The notes under the pieces are model-generated. The model had not been told where the DNA came from and did no database searches. It was given only the letters and a program-made list of their open reading frames with translations. The position numbers were made by a program, and so were the translations under genes. Shown here in pieces: positions 9,036 to 19,649 of a DNA stretch of 64,000 bases. Position 1 is the first letter of the stretch, and every line of letters begins with the position of its first letter. Location of the stretch: NCBI GenBank assembly GCA_964523375.1, contig CAZFYG010000001.1:1-64000 (forward strand), read 5' to 3'. Origin of the DNA: CAJQGY01 sp964523375. GTDB taxonomy: Bacteria > Pseudomonadota > Gammaproteobacteria > Magnimaribacterales > D2472.

Positions 9036-9347
9036 TTATTCCTCAGGGATTGAATCTGAATTACTCTCCTCAAGCGCCTCTTCTATAAGTGGAATATCAA
9101 AAATTTGATCTGTATTATCAGTTTTGTATAAGTAAGCTAAGAATAAAGTTAAGACAAGCCAAAGAGCTGCAAGAAAAGATGTAAGTTTGCCTAAGAAATT
9201 AGATGGACCTAATGCTCCAAACATTGAATTAGAAGAACCTCCACCAAAAGCCGACCCCAAGTCAGAGCCTTTTCCTTGCTGAAGAAGAACGAGCACAATT
9301 ATAGCAATGGCTAAAATCACGCATAAAATTTGTATTAAAGTAATCAT
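9036..9347 (-). CDS. secG: Preprotein translocase subunit SecG
   Basis: Auxiliary inner-membrane subunit of the SecYEG channel. From the chosen ATG it has 103 residues. It has a first helix (about 2-22), a cytosolic loop with the SecG signature LLQQGKGSDLGSAFGGG, a second helix (about 53-73), and an acidic Ser/Glu tail. An upstream start at 9371 lies inside tpiA. I chose 9347 because AGGAA sits 7 nt before it and it begins one base after the tpiA stop codon. Confidence 0.95.
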   Translation of the reverse strand: MITLIQILCVILAIAIIVLVLLQQGKGSDLGSAFGGGSSNSMFGALGPSNFLGKLTSFLAALWLVLTLFLAYLYKTDNTDQIFDIPLIEEALEESNSDSIPEE

Positions 9348-9348
9348 C

Positions 9349-10092
9349 CTAATTATTCCTATTAAATTCATTTGCTATTAAAGCAAATTTCTTACCATCT
9401 AGAGATGCTCCTCCTACAAGAGCACCATCTATGTTACTGCAATCAAAAAATGATCCAGCATTTTCAACATCAACACTTCCACCGTAACAAACTGAAGGGA
9501 GGTAGTTGTTTGAAGTTGCAGATTGTACAACATCTTTTATATATTCGTTAATTTCATTTACATCATATGGGTTCGGTGTTTTTCCAGAACCAATAGCCCA
9601 TAAGGGTTCATAAGCAATGATAATATCTTGAGATATATGAATATCTGATAGGCATTCGTTAAGTTGTTCTTTTATTGTTATTAATGTTTTTTTATTTTCA
9701 AAATCTGAATAGGATTCACCAACACATAATACTGGAGTTAATTTTGCAGAAATTAAATTTTTTACCTTTTCTCTGATGAGTTCATTGCTTTCATTAAATA
9801 TCGTTCTTCTTTCAGAATGACCAACAATAGCAAAGTTACAATTAAGATCAGCCAACATAGATGAAGAGACTGAACCGGTCTTGGCTCCCGAACCAACACC
9901 CACATCTTGAGCTCCAACTTTAAGATTATTTTGATTTGAATCGCATAATAACCTTCCTAATTTTTCTATGTAGGTATATGGCGGGGCTATGCCTATAGCT
10001 GTATGGTTATTATCAATATTAGATATGAAATCTTGAGCCCAGCGAACGATCATTTGCTCAGAACCATTTGACTTAAAATTAGCTATGATCAT
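9349..10092 (-). CDS. tpiA: Triosephosphate isomerase
   Basis: Interconverts dihydroxyacetone phosphate and glyceraldehyde 3-phosphate in glycolysis and gluconeogenesis. The 247-residue length is typical. The active-site Lys is in ANFKSNGS (the family more often has NWKxNG), the catalytic His in IVGHSERR, and the catalytic Glu in AYEPLWAIGSGKTP. Phosphate-binding YGGSV is at the C-terminal end. It sits between glmM (3 bp gap) and secG, as in Pseudomonas. Confidence 0.97.
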   Translation of the reverse strand: MIIANFKSNGSEQMIVRWAQDFISNIDNNHTAIGIAPPYTYIEKLGRLLCDSNQNNLKVGAQDVGVGSGAKTGSVSSSMLADLNCNFAIVGHSERRTIFNESNELIREKVKNLISAKLTPVLCVGESYSDFENKKTLITIKEQLNECLSDIHISQDIIIAYEPLWAIGSGKTPNPYDVNEINEYIKDVVQSATSNNYLPSVCYGGSVDVENAGSFFDCSNIDGALVGGASLDGKKFALIANEFNRNN

Positions 10093-10095
10093 TTT

Positions 10096-11418
10096 TTACA
10101 GCTTTGATTCAATAAGCTGAGATAGGTCTTTGGCATATTTCTTAGCAGTATTTTCGTCGCTTGCTTCAACCATTACTCTTATCTTGCTCTCTGTTCCAGA
10201 TGGCCTTACTAATACTCTGTCAACTGTAATATCAGATTGAGCTTCAGAAATTGCAGATTGTATGGATGAGTCGTTAATCACATCTTTATTTTTGACAGAA
10301 ACGGCGATATTAATTTGTGGTCTTTTATTGTAGTTTGAAAGAACTTCACTAGGTGTTTTTTCTAAAATCATCAATGAAGAAATAACTTTTAAAGCAGCGA
10401 TTGTGCCATCACCAGTACTTACTAAATCTTTACTAATTATATGTCCAGATGTTTCACCTCCAAGCAGCCACCCCTTTTCAGAAAGCTTCTGGCTTACATA
10501 CTTATCTCCAACATCAGCTCTTACAAATTTATATCCTAATTTATTTAAGCCGTCTTCTAACCCAAAATTACTCATCTTGGTGCCAACTACTCCAGCCCAA
10601 GCCCCAACTCTATTCGGGTTTGCAAAAGCCATAATATAAAGAAGATCATCTCCATCCAGGATGTTCCCATTACTATCAACTAAAATCACCCTATCACCAT
10701 CTCCATCAAGGGCCACACCGTAATCTGCTCTGTGCTTTACAACCTCCTCCTGAAGAAGTTCGGGATGAGTTGAGCCACAGCCCTGATTTATATTAAAACC
10801 GTCAGGGTTATTTCCAATCAAAATAACCTCGGCCCCAAGCTCTTTAAATATTGACGGACTAACTTTATAACAGGCGCCATGAGCGCAATCTAAAACTATT
10901 CTTAATGACGAAAAATTTAAATAAGCAGGGACTGTTGATTTACAAAACTCAATATATCTAGCCCCAGATTCATCAAATCTTTCAGCTTTGCCAATAGAGG
11001 AGCTATCGACGATATTCATCTCTCCAGCTATAATTTTTTCTATTCGCTTCTCAATATCTTTTGATAACTTTTCGCCATTAGGCATAAATATCTTTATTCC
11101 ATTATCTAAAAAATCATTGTGTGAAGCGCTTATGACAAGCCCAAAAGCATCTCTAACTGATCTAGTGAGATACGCAACACCCGGGGTTGGGATTGGTCCC
11201 AAAAGTTTTACATCGACTCCTGCTGATATAAAGCCAGCCTGAAGCGCTGATTCAAGCATATACCCAGATACTCTTGTATCCTTGCCAATCATAACAGTCT
11301 TCCAGCCCAATTCTTTTGCAACAGTGCCAGTAGCATGGCCAATTCTTAGACAAGCCTCAGGGGTAATAAGAGTTTCTACAGGGCCCCTTATGCCATCAGT
11401 TCCAAATTTTAAATTCAT
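10096..11418 (-). CDS. glmM: Phosphoglucosamine mutase
   Basis: Converts glucosamine 6-phosphate to glucosamine 1-phosphate for UDP-GlcNAc, peptidoglycan and lipid A. The 440-residue length is typical. The phosphorylated Ser is S99 in VISASHN. The metal loop is DGDGDR, the sugar-binding motif GETSGH, and the C-terminal phosphate-binding motif RPSGTESKIRVM. It follows ftsH directly by 8 bp; in many Gammaproteobacteria folP separates these two genes and is absent here. Confidence 0.97.
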   Translation of the reverse strand: MNLKFGTDGIRGPVETLITPEACLRIGHATGTVAKELGWKTVMIGKDTRVSGYMLESALQAGFISAGVDVKLLGPIPTPGVAYLTRSVRDAFGLVISASHNDFLDNGIKIFMPNGEKLSKDIEKRIEKIIAGEMNIVDSSSIGKAERFDESGARYIEFCKSTVPAYLNFSSLRIVLDCAHGACYKVSPSIFKELGAEVILIGNNPDGFNINQGCGSTHPELLQEEVVKHRADYGVALDGDGDRVILVDSNGNILDGDDLLYIMAFANPNRVGAWAGVVGTKMSNFGLEDGLNKLGYKFVRADVGDKYVSQKLSEKGWLLGGETSGHIISKDLVSTGDGTIAALKVISSLMILEKTPSEVLSNYNKRPQINIAVSVKNKDVINDSSIQSAISEAQSDITVDRVLVRPSGTESKIRVMVEASDENTAKKYAKDLSQLIESKL

Positions 11419-11426
11419 ATTATGAA

Positions 11427-13337
11427 TTATAACTCTTCAGCAGTACCTTTGATTGATGTTTTTTTATTTACTTTTTTAGTAGGTTCATCATCAGACCATC
11501 CCTTGGGTTCTCTGGGTTCAGCTCCAGCCATAATATCGTCGATCTGATTTGCATCAATGGTTTCATATTTCAATAGTGCATCAGCCATAACATTCAGCTT
11601 ATCAAGATTACTTTTAAGCATCTCATCAGCTCTGCTATAGCAAGATTTTATAATAGATTTAATTTCTTGATCGATTAGCTTAGAAGTATCTTCGCTTATT
11701 GTCTGTGATGGTGATGATGCTGTTCTTCCCAAAAATGGGCTGCCTTCATCTTCTCCATATTTTAATGGGCCTAATTTGTCTGATAAACCCCACTTAGTAA
11801 CCATATTTGTTGCTATATTAGTTGCAACCTCAATATCATTAGACGCTCCAGTTGTGATGCCGTTATCACCATTAATAATATTTTCAGCAATCCTGCCGCC
11901 AAACAATGCACATATTCTACTAAGTAAATATTCTTTACTTTGCATGTAGGTATCTTCCTCGGGAAGGAACATGGTTACACCAAGCGCCCTGCCTCTTGGA
12001 ATTATGGTTACTTTGTAAACTGGATCATGTTTTGGAGAGAGGCGGCCAACAATCGCATGGCCTGCTTCATGATATGCTGTAATTCGTTTTTGCTCTTCAC
12101 TTAAAATCATCGACTTTCTTTCAGCTCCCATCATGATTTTATCTTTTGCTAAATCAAGGTGGTTTTGGTCAATTTTTTTATCTGAATATCTTGCAGCGAA
12201 TAGGGCTGCTTCGTTAATTAAATTTGCTAAGTCTGCACCAGAGAAACCAGGTGTTCCTCTTGCAATTACTGATGGATCAACATCAGCACTGATTGGAACT
12301 TTTCTCATATGAACTTTTAGAATTGCTTCTCTTCCTCTAATGTCTGGTAAATCAACAACAACTTGTCTATCAAATCTACCAGGTCTTAATAACGCAGGAT
12401 CTAGTACATCTGGTCTGTTGGTCGCAGCAATTACAATTACTCCATCGTTACCCTCAAAGCCATCCATTTCAACAAGAAGCTGATTAAGGGTTTGTTCTCT
12501 TTCATCATGGCCGCCACCAAGACCTGCACCTCTATGGCGCCCAACTGCATCAATTTCGTCTATAAATACGATGCATGGTGATTGTTTTTTTGCCTGCTCA
12601 AACATATCTCTTACTCTAGATGCTCCAACACCTACAAACATTTCTACAAAATCAGACCCTGAGATAGTGAAGAAAGGAACTTTAGCTTCGCCTGCAACAG
12701 CTCTAGCAAGAAGTGTTTTACCTGTTCCTGGAGGGCCAACCATTAGAACACCTCTAGGTATTTTACCCCCTAGCTTTTGAAATTTTGCTGGATCTCTGAG
12801 AAAGTCTACAAGTTCTTGTACATCCTGTTTTGCCTCTTCACAACCTGCAACATCGTTAAAGTTTGTCTTAACTTTTCCCCCCTCCATGAGCTTAGCTTTG
12901 CTTTTGCCAAAAGACATCGGCCCACCTTTTCCAGACATTCCACCTTGCATCTGCCTCATAAAAAAGAAAAATATTCCTAAAAGTAAAATAATAGGAAACG
13001 CCCCAACCAATAGCTGAGATAGTATTGAGGGTTGCTCAATTTTTTCAAATACAGCAATAACACCATTATCCTCGATTGCGGCGTCTACTGCCTCATCTTT
13101 TTTGAAGATTGGATGTGTTGTTTCGAATTTAGATCCATCAAGCCTATCACCAACAATTGTCATTTGATCGCCTTTGTAAACAACCTTAGCAATACTATCT
13201 GATAAAATTTCTTCTTTAAATTGGCTGTAACTAATTTGCTCTCTTGTATTTGAATTTTCAATATTATTGAAAACAAAAATTAAGAAAGATCCTAAAATCA
13301 TCCATACAAATAAATTTCTAAATATACTATTCATCAT
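11427..13337 (-). CDS. ftsH: ATP-dependent zinc metalloprotease FtsH
   Basis: Membrane-anchored AAA+ protease for quality control of membrane proteins and regulated turnover. At 636 residues it is typical. It has an N-terminal helix (about 9-27), a periplasmic segment, and a second helix (about 108-128). Walker A GPPGTGKT is near 203, Walker [13 protein letters not shown] and the arginine finger region [10 protein letters not shown] follow, and zinc HEAGH is near 421. It overlaps rlmE by 4 bp, the classic rlmE-ftsH pair. Confidence 0.98.
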   Translation of the reverse strand: MMNSIFRNLFVWMILGSFLIFVFNNIENSNTREQISYSQFKEEILSDSIAKVVYKGDQMTIVGDRLDGSKFETTHPIFKKDEAVDAAIEDNGVIAVFEKIEQPSILSQLLVGAFPIILLLGIFFFFMRQMQGGMSGKGGPMSFGKSKAKLMEGGKVKTNFNDVAGCEEAKQDVQELVDFLRDPAKFQKLGGKIPRGVLMVGPPGTGKTLLARAVAGEAKVPFFTISGSDFVEMFVGVGASRVRDMFEQAKKQSPCIVFIDEIDAVGRHRGAGLGGGHDEREQTLNQLLVEMDGFEGNDGVIVIAATNRPDVLDPALLRPGRFDRQVVVDLPDIRGREAILKVHMRKVPISADVDPSVIARGTPGFSGADLANLINEAALFAARYSDKKIDQNHLDLAKDKIMMGAERKSMILSEEQKRITAYHEAGHAIVGRLSPKHDPVYKVTIIPRGRALGVTMFLPEEDTYMQSKEYLLSRICALFGGRIAENIINGDNGITTGASNDIEVATNIATNMVTKWGLSDKLGPLKYGEDEGSPFLGRTASSPSQTISEDTSKLIDQEIKSIIKSCYSRADEMLKSNLDKLNVMADALLKYETIDANQIDDIMAGAEPREPKGWSDDEPTKKVNKKTSIKGTAEEL

Positions 13338-13906
13338 CGTTTTTGAGCTCCATGCAAATAAATTTCTGCCGATTGTTTTTTAGATGCGGCAGGTTTGAAA
13401 GTTTGAACAGTTTTAAACAACGTATCCATTTCCTTCCTAAGCCTTTTAAACATACTGTTTTGAAAGGTTTTGATTATAAATTTACCATTATTTTTATCTA
13501 TATATCTATGAGCTGCTTTTAAAGTGAGAATATTCAACTCATAAATATTTTCTATATCAACACTGTTGATACCAGTAATGTTTGGGGCTATATCAGAAAT
13601 TACAAGATTGAATCTGCCCTTTAAGCATCTTATTTCTGGAATTTCATCTATTGACTCTATACTTTTTTGAAAAAATTTAACGCCGATGATGTCTTCCATA
13701 TCTAAAATATCAATTGCAAAAATTTCTGATTTAGGCATTTTTAGTCTTAAGAAGTGTGACCAACCTCCAGGAGCAGAACCTATATCTAATATTTTGTCTG
13801 TGTGTTGAGAGGTATTTGTTTTTTGCAGAATCTCTTCAAGCTTATAAACAGCTCGCGTTTTGTAACCTGCTTGTTTTGCCTTGATGGCCCACTTGTCTGC
13901 ATGCAT
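13334..13906 (-). CDS. rlmE: 23S rRNA (uridine-2'-O)-methyltransferase RlmE
   Basis: Methylates U2552 in the 23S rRNA A-loop, a heat-shock-linked step in 50S maturation. Rossmann SAM motif [15 protein letters not shown] (about 40-54) and the catalytic Asp in LVISDIAPN are present. At 190 residues it lacks about 20 of the N-terminal residues seen in E. coli, starting just before [15 protein letters not shown]. Its ATG shares one base with the greA stop codon (TAATG). Confidence 0.95.
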   Translation of the reverse strand: MHADKWAIKAKQAGYKTRAVYKLEEILQKTNTSQHTDKILDIGSAPGGWSHFLRLKMPKSEIFAIDILDMEDIIGVKFFQKSIESIDEIPEIRCLKGRFNLVISDIAPNITGINSVDIENIYELNILTLKAAHRYIDKNNGKFIIKTFQNSMFKRLRKEMDTLFKTVQTFKPAASKKQSAEIYLHGAQKR

Positions 13907-14382
13907 TATAGATGCTTTACATCTATCACTTCATAATTCAGCTTTCTAGACGGCGTAATAATTACGACCTCATCATCTACATGCTTCCCAATTAGCCCTT
14001 TTGCTATCGGTGTATCTATTGAGATTTTTCCTGCATCTGGGTCTGACTCCAGATTACCAACAATTTTATACGAAATTTCTTTATCCTCATCAATATCATA
14101 AAGAGTTACAGTCGAACCAAAAACAACCCTTCCCGTTTCAGGAATATCTTTTACATCAATTACCTGTGCATTAGACAAAGCGCTTTCCATCTCATTTATT
14201 TTAGCCTCAACAAGGCCTTGAAGTTCTTTTGCAGCGTGGTATTCTGCGTTTTCTTTTAAATCACCGTGAGCTCTAGCTTCAGCAATAGCTTCAGAAATTT
14301 TTGGCCTTTCAATAAATTTAAGCTGAGATAATTTCTCTTTAATAACTTTTTCGCCATCTTTAGTAATTGGAACTGAATTCAT
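13906..14382 (-). CDS. greA: Transcription elongation factor GreA
   Basis: Rescues backtracked RNA polymerase by stimulating cleavage of the transcript 3' end. At 158 residues it is full length. The N-terminal coiled coil (about 10-75) carries the acidic tip motif ARAHGDLKENAEYHAAKE. The C-terminal FKBP-like domain includes DTPIAKGLIGK. It sits between carB (27 bp) and rlmE, as in Pseudomonas. Confidence 0.97.
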   Translation of the reverse strand: MNSVPITKDGEKVIKEKLSQLKFIERPKISEAIAEARAHGDLKENAEYHAAKELQGLVEAKINEMESALSNAQVIDVKDIPETGRVVFGSTVTLYDIDEDKEISYKIVGNLESDPDAGKISIDTPIAKGLIGKHVDDEVVIITPSRKLNYEVIDVKHL

Positions 14383-14409
14383 TTAGATATTATAGCAAGA
14401 TATTTGAAA

Positions 14410-17400
14410 CTAATTTATTTCTTGTAAAGGAGTATAAATCCAATCATCCTCATCAGTTTTTAAAGCCTCCATTACAGCAAATGCTCCAAACATAGTTGTT
14501 GTACAAAAAGTCTTACTTCTTAATGCGGACTGCCTTATAGATGAAGAGTCTTCTATTGATTGTTTTCCTTCGGTTGTATTTATTACTAAATCTATTTCAT
14601 TATTTAATAAGCTATCAACTGTATGCGGTCTTCCTTCATTCACTTTATTAATTTTTTTGACTTCAAAACCCAAATTTAAAATGTACTCAGCTGTTCCGCC
14701 TGTGGCAACTAGGTTGAAATTATTTTTAACAATTAATGGTATTAGTTCATCTAAATATTTTTTATCTGCATCCTTAACACTTATAAATACGTCACCGCCC
14801 AGTGGAATATTTTTACCTGCTCCTTTTTGCGCCTTAGCATAAGCTTCACCAAAGTTTCGTCCTATTCCCATAACTTCACCTGTAGACTTCATTTCGGGAC
14901 CAAGTATTGGATCTACCAAGGGGAATTTATCAAATGGAAGTACAGCCTCTTTTACAAAAAATAAATCATCTGGGAGTTTTGCAGAAAATTTTTGGTCAAC
15001 TAGAGTATGTCCGATCATTGCCTTTGATGCGGCTTTTACAAGAGAATGCCCAATAGCTTTAGAAATAAAAGGGACTGTTCTTGAGGCTCTTGGATTTACT
15101 TCAATAATAAATATTTCATTGTCCTTCACTGCAAACTGGATGTTCATCAGTCCAACAATACTCAATTCATTTGCAATTTTAATTGCCTGGTCTCCAATAT
15201 GTTTCTGAATGTCAGATGACAGGCTGTAAGGAGGCAAAGAGCATGCTGAGTCTCCTGAATGTATTCCTGCTTGCTCTATATGCTGAAGTATTCCTCCAAC
15301 TTGTATGTTTTTGCCATCAGAGACAATATCAACATCTACTTCTATAGCGTCTGTTAAATACCTATCTAGTAAAACAGGCTTACTATTGGAAACTTCAACT
15401 GCATTAGTTAAATAAGAGTCCAGTTCATTTGTATTATGAACAAGCTGCATGGCCCTTCCTCCAAGAACATAAGATGGCCTTACAACAATAGGAAATCCAA
15501 TTTTTTCTGATGCCTTTAAAGCCTCTTCTTTATTTTTAACAGTTGCATTATTTGGCTGATTTAAATCAAGCTTTTCGATAAGTTCTTGAAACCTTTCTCT
15601 ATCTTCAGATCTATCAATGGCATCAACATTGGTTCCAAGTATTTTTATTCCTTTTTCGGCGAGTGTATCTGCGAGCTTTAGAGGCGTTTGACCACCAAAT
15701 TGAATTATTACACCATCAGGTGATTCGACATCTATGATATCTAGAATTTTTTCAGAGGTAATTGGTTCAAAATAAAGCCTATCTGAAATATCAAAGTCTG
15801 TAGAAACAGTTTCAGGATTACAATTTACCATTATTGATTCTATGCCTTCTTCTTGCATTGCAAGCGAGGCATGAACACAACAATAATCAAACTCAATGCC
15901 CTGACCAATTCTATTAGGACCGCTTCCCAAAACCATAATTTTCTTATTTTTAGTTGGGTTACTTTCACATTGATCACCATATGAAGAATACATGTAACAT
16001 GTTGAAGTTGAGAACTCAGCTGCACAAGTATCCACTCTTTTAAATATAGGAAGAACATTCATCAACCTTCTTTGCTCTCTTACATCTTTTTCACTTGAAT
16101 TAGTTAAGTAGGCTAGCCTAGAGTCAGAGAAGCCTTTTTTCTTTAGAGAAAGTAAATCGTTTTTTTCAAAATTTTCTATTTTTTTATTTATAAGCGATTT
16201 TTCTATTTTTATAAGTTCAGCAATTTGATCTAAGAACCAATAATCTATTTTGGTAAGACTGTAAATTTTTTCATTACTCCACCCTTTTCGCATGGCATCG
16301 GTAACATAAAATATTCTATTGGGGCCGGGAAATGAGAGCTGATATTTTAGCTCATTTTCTGAATCAGGATTTTCAGTATCGATGACTGAGTTAAAACCAT
16401 CAAGATCCTCTTCCATACTGCATATTGCTTTTTGCAAAGATTCCTGAAAATTACCTCCAATTGCCATAACTTCACCAACTGATTTCATTTGTGTTGTAAG
16501 TCTGGAATTGGCTTGTGGGAATTTTTCAAAAGCAAATTTAGGTATTTTAGTAACTATGTAATCTATGCTTGGCTCAAATGAAGCTGGGGTAAGGCCTCCT
16601 GTAATATCATTCTTAAGTTCATCAAGTGTAAATCCTACTGATAATAAAGCAGCTACTTTAGCAATCGGGAATCCGGTTGCCTTTGATGCAAGAGCAGAAG
16701 ATCTGCTCACACGCGGGTTCATTTCAATTACTACCATTTTTCCATTTTCTGGATTCACAGCAAACTGAACATTGGAACCTCCAGTCTCAACACCGATTTC
16801 CCTGAGAATTTTGAATGAAGCATTACGCATTATTTGATACTCTTTGTCAGTCAAAGTTTGAGCAGGTGCGATTGTAATTGAATCGCCAGTATGAACTCCC
16901 ATTGGATCAAGGTTTTCAATGGAGCAAATTATGATGCAATTGTCATTTTTATCTCGCACAACCTCCATTTCATATTCTTTCCAACCAATTAGAGATTCAT
17001 CTATTAGTAATTCTGTTGTTGGAGATAATTCTAGACCTTTTTCGCATATTTTCTTAAACTCATTTATGTTGTAAGCAATTCCACCTCCCGTGCCTCCCAT
17101 GGTAAATGAGGGTCTTATTATGCAAGGAAAACCTATTCTTTCTTGGACACTTAAAGCGTCCTCCATTGAATGAGCAATTCCAGAATTTGGTGTATCAATA
17201 TTTATTGATTTCATGGTTTTATCAAAAAGTTCTCTGTCTTCAGCCTTATCAATAGCTTCTTTATTTGCTCCAATAAGTATTACATTATGCTTTTTAAGAA
17301 CTCCCTCTTTTGCAAGAGACAGAGCTGTATTTAGAGCTGTTTGCCCGCCCATTGTTGGTAATATTGCATCAGGTTTTTCCTTCTCAATAATTTTTTCAAC

Positions 17401-17619
17401 TGATTTCCAATGAATAGGCTCAACGTATGTTGCATCTGCCAATAATGGATCAGTCATAATGGTTGCTGGGTTAGAGTTAACAAGGATCACTCTAAAGCCT
17501 TCTTCTTTAAGTGCCTTGCAAGCCTGAGCTCCAGAATAATCAAACTCACATGCCTGCCCAATAATTATTGGACCAGCTCCAATTATTAAGATTGAGGATA
17601 TATCCTTACGCTTTGGCAT
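14410..17619 (-). CDS. carB: Carbamoyl-phosphate synthase large subunit
   Basis: Makes carbamoyl phosphate from ammonia, bicarbonate and two ATP for pyrimidine and arginine synthesis. At 1069 residues it is full length, with two homologous ATP-grasp halves. The first opens with [21 protein letters not shown] and the second with [20 protein letters not shown]-terminal allosteric MGS domain (about 935-1069) has [10 protein letters not shown]. It overlaps carA by 14 bp. Confidence 0.98.
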   Translation of the reverse strand: MPKRKDISSILIIGAGPIIIGQACEFDYSGAQACKALKEEGFRVILVNSNPATIMTDPLLADATYVEPIHWKSVEKIIEKEKPDAILPTMGGQTALNTALSLAKEGVLKKHNVILIGANKEAIDKAEDRELFDKTMKSINIDTPNSGIAHSMEDALSVQERIGFPCIIRPSFTMGGTGGGIAYNINEFKKICEKGLELSPTTELLIDESLIGWKEYEMEVVRDKNDNCIIICSIENLDPMGVHTGDSITIAPAQTLTDKEYQIMRNASFKILREIGVETGGSNVQFAVNPENGKMVVIEMNPRVSRSSALASKATGFPIAKVAALLSVGFTLDELKNDITGGLTPASFEPSIDYIVTKIPKFAFEKFPQANSRLTTQMKSVGEVMAIGGNFQESLQKAICSMEEDLDGFNSVIDTENPDSENELKYQLSFPGPNRIFYVTDAMRKGWSNEKIYSLTKIDYWFLDQIAELIKIEKSLINKKIENFEKNDLLSLKKKGFSDSRLAYLTNSSEKDVREQRRLMNVLPIFKRVDTCAAEFSTSTCYMYSSYGDQCESNPTKNKKIMVLGSGPNRIGQGIEFDYCCVHASLAMQEEGIESIMVNCNPETVSTDFDISDRLYFEPITSEKILDIIDVESPDGVIIQFGGQTPLKLADTLAEKGIKILGTNVDAIDRSEDRERFQELIEKLDLNQPNNATVKNKEEALKASEKIGFPIVVRPSYVLGGRAMQLVHNTNELDSYLTNAVEVSNSKPVLLDRYLTDAIEVDVDIVSDGKNIQVGGILQHIEQAGIHSGDSACSLPPYSLSSDIQKHIGDQAIKIANELSIVGLMNIQFAVKDNEIFIIEVNPRASRTVPFISKAIGHSLVKAASKAMIGHTLVDQKFSAKLPDDLFFVKEAVLPFDKFPLVDPILGPEMKSTGEVMGIGRNFGEAYAKAQKGAGKNIPLGGDVFISVKDADKKYLDELIPLIVKNNFNLVATGGTAEYILNLGFEVKKINKVNEGRPHTVDSLLNNEIDLVINTTEGKQSIEDSSSIRQSALRSKTFCTTTMFGAFAVMEALKTDEDDWIYTPLQEIN

Positions 17620-18727
17620 GCTGTTCCACCAGTAATTTAAATTTTTTGAAAAGTACTTGTATTTCTTGAGGCCCAGGACTTGCTTCTGGATGCCCTTGAA
17701 AACTAAATGCAGGCCTATCTTTAAATTCTATGCCTTGAAGAGAGTTATCGAATAATGAAATGTGAGTTTTAGTGATATTGCCTGGCAGTGTTTTGTCATT
17801 CACAGCAAAACCATGGTTTTGGCTAGTTATAAAAACATCATTGGTTGATAGATCTTGAACAGGATGGTTTGCCCCATGATGTCCAAACTTCATTTTATAG
17901 GTAGAAGCTCCAGCTGCAATCGATAAAAGTTGATGGCCTAAGCAAATCCCAAATATTGGTATTCCAGCTTTTAAGAATAACTTAATATTGTCGATTGCAT
18001 ATGTACATGGCTCTGGATCACCAGGACCATTTGAAAGAAAAATCCCATTTGGAGATTTTTTCATTACATCTTCATAGGATGTTTTGGCATTTACTACATC
18101 AACCTTCCCAACTGAATCAGCCAATAACCTTAAGATATTTTTCTTGATACCAAAGTCATAAGCAACAACATTTAAATCTTTGTCGCTTTCAAGATAATCA
18201 GGCCAAGTGCCTTCAACCCACCCATATGCATCTTTTGAAGAAACCTCTTTTGCAAGATCCAAACCAGATAGACCAGAAAAATTTTGTGCTTTATTTATGG
18301 CTTCTTCTTTTGTTATTTTATTAAGGGATCCTATGCAACAACCCATAGACCCTTTTTCTCTAATAAGGGCAGTTAGATTCCTTGTGTCAATTCCAGAGAT
18401 CGCCATAGAATGATTCTTAATAAGAAAATCTTCTAATGATTGAGAGCTTCTCCAATTTGATGGCCTTGAACAGAAATCCTTAACAATTATTCCACATGCA
18501 TGAATTTTTTCTGATTCATAGTCTTCAATATTTATACCAGTGTTTCCAATATGCGGATGGGTAAATGTAATAATTTGTTTTTTATAAGAAGGGTCTGTGA
18601 TTATTTCTTGATAGCCTGACATCGAAGTGTTGAAGACAATTTCTCCAACATCAACAATCTGGCTCCCAAAACCCTCTCCATAAAAAATAGTTCCATCTTC
18701 TAGTGCCAATATAGAATTAAATGGCAT
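17606..18727 (-). CDS. carA: Carbamoyl-phosphate synthase small subunit
   Basis: Glutamine amidotransferase subunit that delivers ammonia to CarB. At 373 residues it is typical. N-terminal domain [15 protein letters not shown] is followed by a class I GATase domain. The nucleophile Cys is in FGICLGHQ and the His/Glu dyad is in [11 protein letters not shown]. It is first in the carA-carB-greA-rlmE-ftsH-glmM-tpiA-secG run. Its usual upstream neighbour dapB lies about 38 kb away, and the divergent neighbour here is map. Confidence 0.98.
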   Translation of the reverse strand: MPFNSILALEDGTIFYGEGFGSQIVDVGEIVFNTSMSGYQEIITDPSYKKQIITFTHPHIGNTGINIEDYESEKIHACGIIVKDFCSRPSNWRSSQSLEDFLIKNHSMAISGIDTRNLTALIREKGSMGCCIGSLNKITKEEAINKAQNFSGLSGLDLAKEVSSKDAYGWVEGTWPDYLESDKDLNVVAYDFGIKKNILRLLADSVGKVDVVNAKTSYEDVMKKSPNGIFLSNGPGDPEPCTYAIDNIKLFLKAGIPIFGICLGHQLLSIAAGASTYKMKFGHHGANHPVQDLSTNDVFITSQNHGFAVNDKTLPGNITKTHISLFDNSLQGIEFKDRPAFSFQGHPEASPGPQEIQVLFKKFKLLVEQHAKA

Positions 18728-18807
18728 TATAATGATCCCTTAAGAGGTTTAGATAAAATAGAAATGGGTACTTTTAAAGAAGATATTTCGGATTTTAATG
18801 GGCTAAA

Positions 18808-18813
18808 ATTATA
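18808..18813 (-). promoter_or_regulatory. Candidate -10 element of carA
   Basis: TATAAT reads on the minus strand, about 80 bp upstream of the carA ATG in the divergent carA-map gap. No good -35 lies at 16-18 bp, so this is tentative. I saw no recognisable arginine or pyrimidine operator in 18728-18878. Confidence 0.3.
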
Positions 18814-18878
18814 AGCTAGCATTAAAATTGTACTTTATAGACTTAGTAGCTTTATGTCTATGTTTTTCTGAGAAAAAA

Positions 18879-19649
18879 ATGAAAATAACAATCAAAAATA
18901 AAGAAGAAATTAATAAAATGAGAATTGCTGGCAAATTGGCTTCAGAAGTTCTTGAAATGATTACTCCATATGTTGTTCCTGGAGTTTCAACTGGGGAGCT
19001 GGATGATATTTGCTTCAAATATATTACAGAAGTACAGAAGTCTATTCCCGCTAATGTTGGCTATAGAGGTTATGAGAAAACAATTTGTTCGAGTGTAAAT
19101 CAAGTTATATGTCACGGCATACCAGATAAGAATAAAATTTTAAAAAATGGTGATATTTTAAATATCGATGTAACAGTTATTAAAGATGGCTGGCATGGTG
19201 ATACATCAAAAATGTTTTTAGTGGGAAAATGCCAGCCGCATAATGAAAGATTGGTAAAGGTCACTCAAGAATGTCTTTACAAAGCAATAAAGCTAGTTAA
19301 ACCTGGGGCCTACCTTGGCGATATAGGCCATATTATTCAGAAACATGCTGAATCAAATTACTACTCCGTAGTTGAGGATTATTGTGGGCACGGCATTGGG
19401 ACTATTTATCATGAGGAGCCACAAGTTTTACACTATGGGATTCCCAATACTGGGATTCAGCTTAAAGAAGGCATGTGTTTCACTATAGAGCCTATGATTA
19501 ACCAAGGCTCTAAATATACTAAATCGTTAAGTGATGGTTGGACTGTTGAAACCAAGGATGGACGAAACTCTGCTCAGTGGGAGCATACTCTTGCTGTTAC
19601 AAATAACGGTGTTGAGGTTCTTACAAAAAGAGCAGAAGAGTTGATATGA
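18879..19649 (+). CDS. map: Methionine aminopeptidase, type I
   Basis: Removes the initiator Met from nascent proteins. From this ATG it has 256 residues. An upstream start at 18828 would add a hydrophobic leader (LVALCLCF) with no family counterpart, so I rejected it. Metal ligands are the Asp residues in LNIDVTVIKDGWHGDTS, the His in GHGIG, the Glu in TIEPMI and the Glu in QWEHTLAVT. The gene overlaps glnD by 4 bp (ATGA). It usually sits divergent to rpsB; here it is divergent to carA. Confidence 0.97.
   Translation: MKITIKNKEEINKMRIAGKLASEVLEMITPYVVPGVSTGELDDICFKYITEVQKSIPANVGYRGYEKTICSSVNQVICHGIPDKNKILKNGDILNIDVTVIKDGWHGDTSKMFLVGKCQPHNERLVKVTQECLYKAIKLVKPGAYLGDIGHIIQKHAESNYYSVVEDYCGHGIGTIYHEEPQVLHYGIPNTGIQLKEGMCFTIEPMINQGSKYTKSLSDGWTVETKDGRNSAQWEHTLAVTNNGVEVLTKRAEELI

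Noticed and set aside
9015..9041. Imperfect A+T-only inverted repeat between tRNA-Leu and secG as a bidirectional terminator
   Set aside because: It has mismatches, no G-C core, and overlaps the secG stop codon; chance in such A+T-rich DNA is likely.
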